This document shows, piece by piece, positions 8,195 through 13,773 of a stretch of 13,773 bases of DNA (the stretch's first letter is position 1; every line of letters begins with the position of its first letter). The position numbers and the translations under genes were made by a program. The notes under the pieces were generated by a model, which saw nothing but the letters and a program-made list of their open reading frames with translations, had not been told where the DNA came from and searched no databases. Source of the DNA: Gammaproteobacteria bacterium (lineage in GTDB: Bacteria; Pseudomonadota; Gammaproteobacteria; Pseudomonadales; Halomonadaceae); NCBI GenBank assembly GCA_023485185.1, contig JAMCZP010000340.1, forward strand, positions 1 to 13,773, given 5' to 3'.

Positions 8195-8803
8195 TCAAAA
8201 GCGCATTTGCCTAAAGGTTAGACTGACCCGCGGCCCAACATCTTTCTTGGTTTTAGGCAGACTGTGCAGCCAGTGTGTCTGAGTTGCGCCCTTCATGATT
8301 AATAAACTGCCATGCTCTAGGGTAAGCGAGACACTCTCCCCTGATTTTTTATGCTTAAACGAAAACTTTCTTTCACCGCCTAAGGTCAATGCCGCGATTG
8401 AGCCGTGTTCGACCAGATCTTTTTCGGCGTCACTATGCCAACTCATGCCCTCGTCGCCTGAACTGTAAAAATTACCCAAGCATGAATTAAAAACATCACC
8501 ACACTCTTCCTCCACTCGCTGTTTAAGCTCACGTAACAAAGCGGGCCAGATTAACGCTTTCTTTGTAACTCCCGAATACGTATACGTGGCTAGTCGATCC
8601 GCATACCACGCGATCTTTCTTTTGGTGACAATCTCCTTCCCATAAATGAAAGCGCGATCATGCTCCCAATCCATTTCGTTAATACATTTATCCACATAAA
8701 TATCCGCAGCATCAGCCGTTAATACTTTACCGTAATAAAAGGCAGCCCCATCCCGTGGCAGCAGGTTAATCAGCTTCATATCATCGTTTTCAAAAAGATT
8801 CAT
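8195..8803 (-). CDS. alkB: AlkB-family 2-oxoglutarate/Fe(II) DNA dealkylase (ALKBH2/3-like)
   Basis: Enzymes of this family oxidatively remove methyl groups from 1-methyladenine and 3-methylcytosine in DNA, using Fe(II), oxygen and 2-oxoglutarate. The 202-aa protein has the iron ligands His123 and Asp125 in SWHSDAEKDL and His180 in THWLHSLPKTKK. The 2-oxoglutarate arginines are Arg192 and Arg198 in GPRVSLTFRQ. The segments YTYSGVT, NFYSSGDEGMSWHSD, GSIAALTLGGERKFSFKHK and HGSLLIMKG resemble human ALKBH2/ALKBH3 more than E. coli AlkB (216 aa). GGAG at 8814-8811 with a 7-nt spacer supports the ATG at 8803; an in-frame ATG eight codons on is the alternative. It stands alone and converges with cysA. 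No adjacent ada gene is present, so membership of an adaptive-response operon is not indicated. Confidence 0.9.
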   Translation of the reverse strand: MNLFENDDMKLINLLPRDGAAFYYGKVLTADAADIYVDKCINEMDWEHDRAFIYGKEIVTKRKIAWYADRLATYTYSGVTKKALIWPALLRELKQRVEEECGDVFNSCLGNFYSSGDEGMSWHSDAEKDLVEHGSIAALTLGGERKFSFKHKKSGESVSLTLEHGSLLIMKGATQTHWLHSLPKTKKDVGPRVSLTFRQMRF

Positions 8804-9320
8804 TTAACATCTCCAATACTCCAAGCCGATTGCCATAACCCCCTCTAACTGCTAGAGGACACTACCAGGCTGCGCCTTAGTTACGTATTTGCCGGGGCTC
8901 ATACTAGAACTAGACTCGAAATATCATTCCATGCACGCATCGTAGCGCGTGGTAACGAGTATGTGAGAGGAACGAACATAACGAGGCACACGCGGGAGGG
9001 CGGAGCCAGCCGCCCCATTGAACTCAATCCTCAACTCCACAAATCTCAGCTCTCCACATTACGCTGCTTCACTGCATTAGTAATGGCAAGCCCAACCAAG
9101 TTGATCTATTTCGTCATCGCCTAAAGCTACTGCTTATCCATTTTACGAAATACTAAAATATAGCAAGAAACGGGTTTTTTCGATGCCGTCAAAAACCAAT
9201 ACTGAATTTCCATGGAGCAAAAAAATCATAGGCCGCCATGGTAACTTTCGGCAAAAACTGAAAAAGGCCTACCACTGTTTGGCGGCAACTGGTTAAGAAA
9301 AACCTTAAAAGGGACACAAA
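8804..9320. other. 517-bp non-coding region with GC-rich structured left part
   Basis: This is the longest stretch without a gene. From the left it holds an inverted repeat CCTCTA-N5-TAGAGG (8842-8858) in the alkB leader side. Next comes a GC-rich hairpin-prone segment (8934-9015) listed separately, then AT-rich sequence from about 9040. The right end has the inverted repeats TAGGCC (9229-9234)/GGCCTA (9266-9271) and GCCGCC (9232-9237)/GGCGGC (9281-9286), whose arms interlock. The eamA ribosome site AAAAGGG lies at 9307-9313. An open frame of 63 codons (9105-9296, first ATG 9183) has no ribosome site and no recognisable product. I see no tRNA or insertion-sequence ends. Confidence 0.55.
8934..9015. 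repeat. Compact hairpin-rich intergenic element, identity unknown
   Basis: Three pairings are visible. CACGC (8934-8938) pairs with GCGTG (8947-8951) over an 8-nt loop. CGCGTG (8946-8951) can alternatively pair with CACGCG (8989-8994). GGGCGG (8998-9003) pairs with CCGCCC (9010-9015) over a 6-nt loop. TAACGAG occurs twice (8953-8959 and 8979-8985). The composition differs from the AT-rich sequence to its right. It could be a dispersed intergenic repeat, a small structured RNA or the remnant of a mobile element. No T-run follows, so it is not a plain terminator. Confidence 0.3.
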
Positions 9321-10213
9321 ATGAAAGCAATAGATTATATACGACTACTATCTTTAGCAGCTATTTGGGGCGCAAGCTTTCTTTTCATGCGCATAGCCTC
9401 ACCAGAGATAGGGGCAATCAACACAGCCTTCTTTCGAGTTTTCTTTGGACTTATTGGTTTAGCTGTCATTATATTCTTTATAAGAAAGAGTCTAGTTTTC
9501 AGAGGTAAATTAGGAAAGGTGTTGATATTAGGCGCTATCAACTCAGGCATACCCTTTCTTATGTACAGCATAGCTGCCACATCATTACCTGCTGGCTATT
9601 CGGCAATATTGAATGCGACAACCCCTTTAATGGGCGCCATGATTGGCTTTTACTTCTTTAGTGAAACCTTATCTTTAAAAAAAGCGGTGGGTATAGTCCT
9701 AGGCATAGCTGGCATTACAGTTATTACCACCGTAGGCGATTCAAATGTTGCGGGCAATATCTTCATGGGTATTACTGCCTGCATAGTCGCCACTATTGGT
9801 TACGGCTTTGCAGGCTTTCTTACCCGCAGATGGATAACTCAGCAGGGCGGCCTGGATTCAACGCTAGTGGCATTTGGCAGCCAACTAGGTGCAACCATTT
9901 TTCTCACCCCCTTTTTAATTTGGAATATTTCATCTGGCCCTAGCATTGATTGGCTACAAGGCGATGTTTGGATTAGCCTGTTGGCCGTCGGTTTTGTATG
10001 TACCTCCCTCGCCTATATTCTTTATTTTAGATTGATCGCTGATATTGGCCCTTTACGTCGCTCACCGTTACATTTCTTGTGCCGCCTTTTGCAGTGCTAT
10101 GGGGCTTTTTAGTCCTTGGCGAAACAATATCCAGCGGTTTCTTACTTGGGTCTTTGATCGTTTTAGTTTCCGTTTGGTTGATTGTGAGTCCTGATGCCCA
10201 GAAAAAAGCATAG
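9321..10213 (+). pseudogene. EamA/DMT-family membrane transporter, frameshifted near 3' end
   Basis: This is a ten-helix drug/metabolite transporter (EamA family) of the inner membrane; its substrate cannot be told from sequence. The intact frame gives 263 aa with the typical start LLSLAAIWGASFLFMRIASP, IGAINTAFFRVFFG, an ATTPLMGAMIGFYFFSE turn, and a second repeat ending AYILYFRLIADIGPL. The frame then runs into unrelated residues and stops at 10112. One frame over, from about 10058, it continues as SLTVTFLVPPFAVLWGFLVLGETI to a TAG at 10211. This is the expected EamA ending. Restoring one base near CGTCG (10056-10060) gives a 297-aa protein of normal length. It is therefore a recent pseudogene, or a sequencing error. 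AAAAGGG lies 7 nt before the ATG. Use of ATA codons and low GC set it apart from its neighbours and suggest acquisition. Confidence 0.85.
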
Positions 10214-10318
10214 TTCATTAGGTTGTCTTCACTATTCTCGACGATAATCCATGTGCCTATACTAAGCGGCAGTATCAAACCACCGCCCCGGAACATACCG
10301 CCAGCGCAACACTCGGGG

Positions 10319-10324
10319 TATACT
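10319..10324 (+). promoter_or_regulatory. Possible -10 element for the YajG-like gene
   Basis: TATACT differs from TATAAT by one base and sits 28 bp before the start codon, leaving a short leader that includes the GGAGGA ribosome site (10342-10347). No good -35 lies 16-18 bp upstream. A second TATACT at 10257-10262 is part of an ATACT-N7-AGTAT inverted repeat. Confidence 0.25.
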
Positions 10325-10352
10325 GGCATTTTAGCCATAGCGGAGGAAGGCC

Positions 10353-10946
10353 ATGCTTCGGCGTCATTTTTTACGAGTTTCAGGTGTATTGCTGGCCAGC
10401 GCTTGGTTAGCCGGCTGTGCTAGCCCGCAATATTTACAGCTTAGCCCCGAGCGCAGCGCGGCTGTGCCGCAGGTGGGGTCTGGTCAACAGGTGACGGTGA
10501 TTGCACAAGATGGCCGTGAAAGCGACATTATCGGCAACCGTGCGGGTGGTGGCATGTCGACCGCGCATATTACGGTGAGTAGCCACGAGCTGATCCCGCG
10601 CTTGCAAGAAGAAGCAGAGCGTGCAGTGCGCGACATGGGCTTTAGCCCTACTACGGAGCAGGCCCAGGGGCGCCCAAGCCTAACGCTGGAACTCGCTAGC
10701 TTGAACTATGGACGTGGCGACAGTGGTCAGCCGATGGTCGATGAGGCGCGTCTTGAAGGCGTATTGCGTGCTATTGCGCAAAATAAAGGCACAACGTACA
10801 CCGGCACTTATACATCGCGTCGTACCCAGGGCTATGCCGTTCGCCCCGGTTCAGACAGCAATACTCGTATGTTAAGCGATCTGCTCAGCGATGCTATGAA
10901 CCGCGCGTTTAGTGATCCTGAATTAGGCCGCTTGTTGGCACGCTAA
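10353..10946 (+). CDS. YajG-like lipoprotein
   Basis: This is a predicted lipoprotein of the YajG family, whose role is not established. It has 197 aa, similar to E. coli YajG (about 190). The N-terminus has a basic start (LRRH), a hydrophobic core and the lipobox LAGC with the lipidated Cys22. The next residue is Ala, not Asp, which favours sorting to the outer membrane. The mature protein has a YLQLSPE segment, a central GQQVTVIAQDGRESDIIGNR stretch and alternating beta-type segments. The C-terminal helix (SDLLSDAMNRAFSDPELGRLL) is typical of the family. GGAGGA at 10342-10347 with a 5-nt spacer fixes the ATG. It appears monocistronic, as the next gene converges on it. Confidence 0.82.
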   Translation: MLRRHFLRVSGVLLASAWLAGCASPQYLQLSPERSAAVPQVGSGQQVTVIAQDGRESDIIGNRAGGGMSTAHITVSSHELIPRLQEEAERAVRDMGFSPTTEQAQGRPSLTLELASLNYGRGDSGQPMVDEARLEGVLRAIAQNKGTTYTGTYTSRRTQGYAVRPGSDSNTRMLSDLLSDAMNRAFSDPELGRLLAR

Positions 10947-10989
10947 CGCTGTTTAGCGGCACACTCTTTGCCTGATGTTAGCAATACGA

Positions 10990-11028
10990 ACCGCGCCTTA
11001 GACCTAAAAAAGCATCTAAAGGCGCGGT
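10990..11028. terminator. Near-perfect hairpin between convergent genes
   Basis: The left arm (10990-11002, ACCGCGCCTTAGA) and right arm (11015-11028, TCTAAAGGCGCGGT) pair over 13 bp with a single bulged base. The 12-nt loop contains six A residues on the plus strand. The right arm overlaps the last codon and stop of tpm. It could stop transcription from both the YajG-like gene and tpm, but no T-run follows the stem on either strand, so the mechanism is uncertain. A smaller hairpin, CGCTAA-N6-TTAGCG (10941-10958), spans the stop codon of the YajG-like gene. Confidence 0.45.
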
Positions 11029-11648
11029 CCACGTCGCTCCAGCCCCCAAACGCTCTCAGTTCTACCACGCTCATCGGGGCTACCCTGCTCCAGAAAGGTA
11101 AGTGCAAAGTTGGGTGAGAAAAGCCTTTCAATCTCACTGCTAGGTACGCTGTAAGGTGGCCCCTCCTCTCCTTCAGTATGAGCTAGGCTAATCAGCAAGC
11201 CTTTTGCACCCGGCGGTACTAACTGAGCCAAATGAAACGCGTAGCGCTGGCGCGTGGCAGGCGGAAGTGCAATCAACGAAGCCCGGTCATAAAAGGCACC
11301 AATTTCAGCGGCCTGCTGTATATGCAGATGAAAAAAATCCCCACACCACAATTCCACACTGCCTTGACGGAAAATATCAAACCCTGCCTGACGATAGCGC
11401 GACACCGACGTATTACGCTGGGCCAAAAACTGCTCAATCGCTTCAGGTGCAAATTCAATACCGAGAACAGGATAGCCTGCATCCGCTAACCAACGCATAT
11501 CAAGACTTTTACCGCATAACGGCACCAGCACCTTAGTGCGCGGAGCAATGCCTAGCGCATCCCAATGACGCAGCAGTTCCGGGTGCGCCTGCTGCAGATG
11601 AAAACCAATCCGCCCCTCTTGCCAACGCTTGCGCCATTGATCACTCAT
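11016..11648 (-). CDS. tpm: Thiopurine S-methyltransferase
   Basis: This is a cytoplasmic SAM-dependent methyltransferase. Bacterial members methylate thiopurines, and Pseudomonas enzymes are linked to tellurite resistance and selenium methylation. The 210-aa protein (family about 215) starts WRKRWQEGRIGFHLQQAHPEL. KVLVPLCGKSLDMRWLAD, a glycine-containing SAM-binding motif I in its family-specific form, follows at about 39-56. VLGIEFAPEAIEQF (acidic residue at the end of strand 2) comes next, then GDFF and YDRASLIALPPATRQRY. The C-terminus ends in the typical SVWGLERR. The ATG at 11648 gives the family N-terminus; a GAGG lies about 10 nt upstream. It is last in a minus-strand run after the DUF1820 and YgiM-like genes, 52 bp below the latter. 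Confidence 0.92.
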   Translation of the reverse strand: MSDQWRKRWQEGRIGFHLQQAHPELLRHWDALGIAPRTKVLVPLCGKSLDMRWLADAGYPVLGIEFAPEAIEQFLAQRNTSVSRYRQAGFDIFRQGSVELWCGDFFHLHIQQAAEIGAFYDRASLIALPPATRQRYAFHLAQLVPPGAKGLLISLAHTEGEEGPPYSVPSSEIERLFSPNFALTFLEQGSPDERGRTESVWGLERRGPRL

Positions 11649-11700
11649 TATTCGCCAACCTCACTATTGATCGCACTAATCAGTGATAAATAACAACGCG

Positions 11701-12336
11701 TTAGAACCAACGGTCACGCTTTTTACGCCGACGCGGTAGGTGTGGCACAATCAACCCCACTAATAAGCCCGCGCCAGCGACACCGCCACCGTACATAAAG
11801 TAGCGCATCAACAAGTCTTCTTCTTGCGTCTCCAAGCGGGCCTGCAATCCTCTTACCTGCTGGCGTGATTGCTCTGCCTGACTATCCAGCTCCTGGTTAC
11901 TCGCCTCAAGCTCGGCAATACGGCGTTCGCGGACTTCAAGCGTTTCCGTCATTGAGGCCGTACGCTGTTCCCAGGTTTCATTAATACCTTCAAGCTCGGC
12001 GGTGAGCTCCTCTACCTGGGCCTCTAGCGCAGGTAATTGCTCAACCGCGCTGGGGGTTTGTTGCAGCTCGTCGCTTAACACCCAGACCGCGTTACCTTCG
12101 CCGTTGCGCACACGAGTGTAGTTGCCACTGCTCTCTAGCACATCAACCTGCTCACCGGCATTTAACGTGCCGATGATGCGATAGCCATCTGTCGGGCCGC
12201 TACGCACGTAAGTGCTGAGCTCATCGGTCACCCAAGCTTGGTTACCCGACTGCGCATCAACCCCCATACTTGCCACACTTAACAACACGCCAGCCGCAGC
12301 GGCGTAATATCGAAAACGAACTCTATTTACGTGCAT
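11701..12336 (-). CDS. SH3-domain, coiled-coil membrane protein (YgiM/TIGR04211 type)
   Basis: This is a predicted inner-membrane protein with a periplasmic SH3b domain; its function is unknown and a cell-envelope role is presumed. The 211-aa order matches E. coli YgiM (206 aa). A signal peptide has likely cleavage after Ala28. The bacterial SH3 domain (about 35-90) has WVTDELSTYVRSGPTDGYRI, GTLNAGEQVDVL and a final VWVLSDEL. A long heptad-like coiled coil rich in Glu, Gln and Leu follows (about 97-172). One C-terminal membrane helix (about 178-200, with GGGVAGAGLLVG small-residue packing) precedes a basic tail PRRRKKRDRWF. AGGA at 12349-12346 lies 9 nt before the ATG. In E. coli ygiM neighbours cca; here it sits between DUF1820 and tpm genes. 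Confidence 0.85.
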   Translation of the reverse strand: MHVNRVRFRYYAAAAGVLLSVASMGVDAQSGNQAWVTDELSTYVRSGPTDGYRIIGTLNAGEQVDVLESSGNYTRVRNGEGNAVWVLSDELQQTPSAVEQLPALEAQVEELTAELEGINETWEQRTASMTETLEVRERRIAELEASNQELDSQAEQSRQQVRGLQARLETQEEDLLMRYFMYGGGVAGAGLLVGLIVPHLPRRRKKRDRWF

Positions 12337-12422
12337 AACATCATGTCCTAATTAAAACGCTGCAAGGCGGACGAGCCAACAACGTTTGTCGCCTAACTTA
12401 GCGGTGCGTTTGTCTCATACGC

Positions 12423-12752
12423 TTACCCTTCTCCGCGCGGTGGCAACGGAAAGGGACGGGGAAACTCCGCTACTCGAGCGTCACTTTTAACCGCCTTCAA
12501 GGGTCCTTCGCGCTCTACCTCGTCAATCCGCACAATGGCGTTTAACGGTAAATAACTACGCTTAACGCCTTCGAAGGTTCGCTGCAATTTTTCACTGGCA
12601 GGGTCAACGACTACCCGTGAAGCATCGTCAAAGACAAACTCCTCGACTTCAATAAAGCCCCAGAGTTCGCTTTGAAAGATCTCTCTGACGTATAAATCCC
12701 ATATTTCACCCTGCTGGTGAACCACCACACGGTAGATCGGCTTGGCCGCCAT
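12423..12752 (-). CDS. DUF1820 family protein
   Basis: This is a small cytoplasmic protein of unknown function. The 109-aa sequence has the conserved DUF1820 pattern. IYRVVVHQQGEIWDLYVREI is followed by QSELWGFIEVEEFVF, then VVVDPASEKL and a FEGVKRSYLPLNAIVRIDEV ending (about residues 64-83). There is no signal peptide or membrane segment. The last 15 residues (FPRPFPLPPRGEG end) are proline-rich and probably disordered. The ATG at 12752 gives the family N-terminus; AGAGGA lies 10 nt upstream, with ATAGG 5 nt away as an alternative. It is first of three minus-strand genes, 86 bp ahead of the YgiM-like gene, and diverges from the ATP-grasp gene. Family assignment is from remembered family patterns. 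Confidence 0.8.
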   Translation of the reverse strand: MAAKPIYRVVVHQQGEIWDLYVREIFQSELWGFIEVEEFVFDDASRVVVDPASEKLQRTFEGVKRSYLPLNAIVRIDEVEREGPLKAVKSDARVAEFPRPFPLPPRGEG

Positions 12753-12946
12753 CTTGGCCTATTCCTCTTGCCATTTGTACATGAAGTTGAACCGCCTAGC
12801 TTACCATAACCGTGCCCGTACGCCTTTAGCTAACCCTGCGTTAATGCTCCGTGCAATGCGCTCATTAGCCGGGCACACGCCCCCTCGTGTATGGTGGGAC
12901 GGGTAATTTGGCAATTCTGTTCACATACCAAGTAGGAGTCATCAAC

Positions 12947-13773
12947 ATGCAAAAGGATCCAAATAAGGGTTATATCGCCTTATTAGGCTGGAGCCTCAAT
13001 GCGATTGAAGCGGCCGAAAATTTTGACCGCCGCTACATAGTCGTTGCACCTGATTGGGCGGAAGAGTATTGCCAAAAACACAATATTCCCTACGTACCTT
13101 GGAATTTCGAGCGTCTTAATGACCGCTCCATGGAAATCGCCGAGACCCTGAAAGATAAAGGGGTGGATGTCGCCATCCCACTTTACGAAGAAACCGTAGA
13201 GTGGGCTGGGGCCATCAACTCGATCCTTCTGGACAATCCACGCATTTACGGTCAATCACTACTGCTTCGTGATAAGGCATTGATGAAGCGTCGTGCCCAA
13301 TTAGGCGGTATCCGGGTAGGCATTTTTGAAGAAGCCCACGATAAAGAAGACGTTGTGCGCTTCCTCAAACGCGTTAACCAGACACTACTTAAGCTTGACG
13401 GCGACCCCAACGACCCGATTCACCTGAAGGCATTTGATAAAGCGGGCTGCTTAGGCCACCGCGTTATTCGTACACCAGATGAAGTGGATACCATTCCCGA
13501 CGAAGAGTTCCCGGTGTTGATGGAATCACACCTAGACGGCTGGGAGTTTGCCGTTGAGGCGTGGATTCACGATGGCAAGATCGCCTTTTTGAATATCTCT
13601 GAATACGTGACTCTTGGTTACTCGGTATTTGTGCCCGCTTCTCCAGAACTTGAAAAGTATCGTGATCAGATCACTCAACAGATCGAAAAGCTGATTAAAG
13701 CGTTTGATATTGATTTTGGTATGATTCACCCGGAATACTTTGTCACCAGTGATGGTGAGATGTACTTTGGCGA
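12947..13773 (+). CDS. ATP-grasp domain protein, C-terminus cut by window edge
   Basis: This is a probable ATP-grasp enzyme, a superfamily whose members mostly join a carboxylate to an amine or thiol through an acyl-phosphate; the substrate is not evident. 275 codons are visible and the frame is open at the right edge. An N-terminal alpha/beta pre-ATP-grasp part (about 8-105) has YIALLGWSLNAIEAAE and YIVVAPDW. It is followed by LRDKALMKRRAQLGGIRVG (108-126), the usual lid-side lysine region. HLKAFDKAGCLGHRV (159-173) has Lys161 as likely ATP ligand and a small-residue loop. PVLMESHLDGWEFAVEAW (189-206) has Glu193 and Glu200 in the E-x(4)-G-x-E pattern. The metal-binding acidic/Asn segment would lie past the edge. 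AGGAG at 12934-12938 with an 8-nt spacer sets the start at 12947. Confidence 0.8.
   Translation, partial: MQKDPNKGYIALLGWSLNAIEAAENFDRRYIVVAPDWAEEYCQKHNIPYVPWNFERLNDRSMEIAETLKDKGVDVAIPLYEETVEWAGAINSILLDNPRIYGQSLLLRDKALMKRRAQLGGIRVGIFEEAHDKEDVVRFLKRVNQTLLKLDGDPNDPIHLKAFDKAGCLGHRVIRTPDEVDTIPDEEFPVLMESHLDGWEFAVEAWIHDGKIAFLNISEYVTLGYSVFVPASPELEKYRDQITQQIEKLIKAFDIDFGMIHPEYFVTSDGEMYFG

Noticed and set aside
9105..9296. 63-codon open frame, first ATG at 9183, before the transporter gene
   Set aside because: No ribosome site, no recognisable domain, and open frames of this size occur by chance; it could be a decayed gene fragment but cannot be supported.
12351..12379. Promoter-like TTGGCT-17-TTTAAT on the minus strand before the YgiM-like gene
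   Set aside because: Transcription would begin near 12344, after the AGGA ribosome site at 12349-12346, so it would give a nearly leaderless message lacking its Shine-Dalgarno.
12875..12890. ACACG-N6-CGTGT inverted repeat before the ATP-grasp gene
   Set aside because: A five-base stem is too short to claim as a site, and no promoter elements frame it.
1..13773. CRISPR array, tRNA, rRNA, insertion sequence or phage genes
   Set aside because: No regularly spaced repeats, cloverleaf-like segments, transposase or phage proteins were seen on either strand.

Overview
The window looks like chromosome from a moderately GC-rich gammaproteobacterium of the Halomonas/Pseudomonas type. The rpe-gph-trpE neighbourhood is the arrangement known from Pseudomonas and relatives. 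The CysP/CysT/CysW/CysA, YgiM-type and DUF1820 proteins also read as gammaproteobacterial. Halomonadaceae is my best guess from overall flavour; no rRNA or other decisive marker is present. Most of the window is ordinary, densely packed housekeeping sequence, and I do not see a clearly new multi-gene system.

Layout. Positions 1-4041 hold, on the minus strand, trpE (cut by the left edge), gph coupled to it by a TAATG overlap, and rpe. A plus-strand type II NADH dehydrogenase gene (ndh) sits between rpe and gph. Positions 4042-4331 are a divergent control region with a perfect 10+3+10 inverted repeat. It leads into a tight plus-strand operon, cysP-cysT-cysW-cysA (4332-8141), encoding a complete periplasmic-binding-protein ABC importer for thiosulfate/sulfate. 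Positions 8195-8803 (minus) encode an AlkB-family DNA dealkylase that resembles human ALKBH2/3 more than E. coli AlkB.

Positions 8804-9320 form the only long non-coding stretch. Its left part is GC-rich and full of hairpins, and its right part is AT-rich. It is followed by an AT-rich EamA/DMT transporter gene that is broken near its 3' end by a one-base frameshift (9321-10213). This 9.1-10.2 kb stretch is the most accessory-looking part of the window.

Positions 10353-10946 (plus) encode a YajG-like lipoprotein. A minus-strand run then follows: a DUF1820 protein, an SH3-domain/coiled-coil membrane protein (YgiM type) and a thiopurine S-methyltransferase (tpm). At the right edge (12947 onward, plus) a protein with ATP-grasp features begins and is cut by the window end.

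How the genes work together. The cys genes form one transporter: CysP captures the anion in the periplasm, CysT/CysW form the membrane channel and CysA hydrolyses ATP. gph, rpe and trpE share a neighbourhood rather than a pathway. The remaining genes look like independent units.
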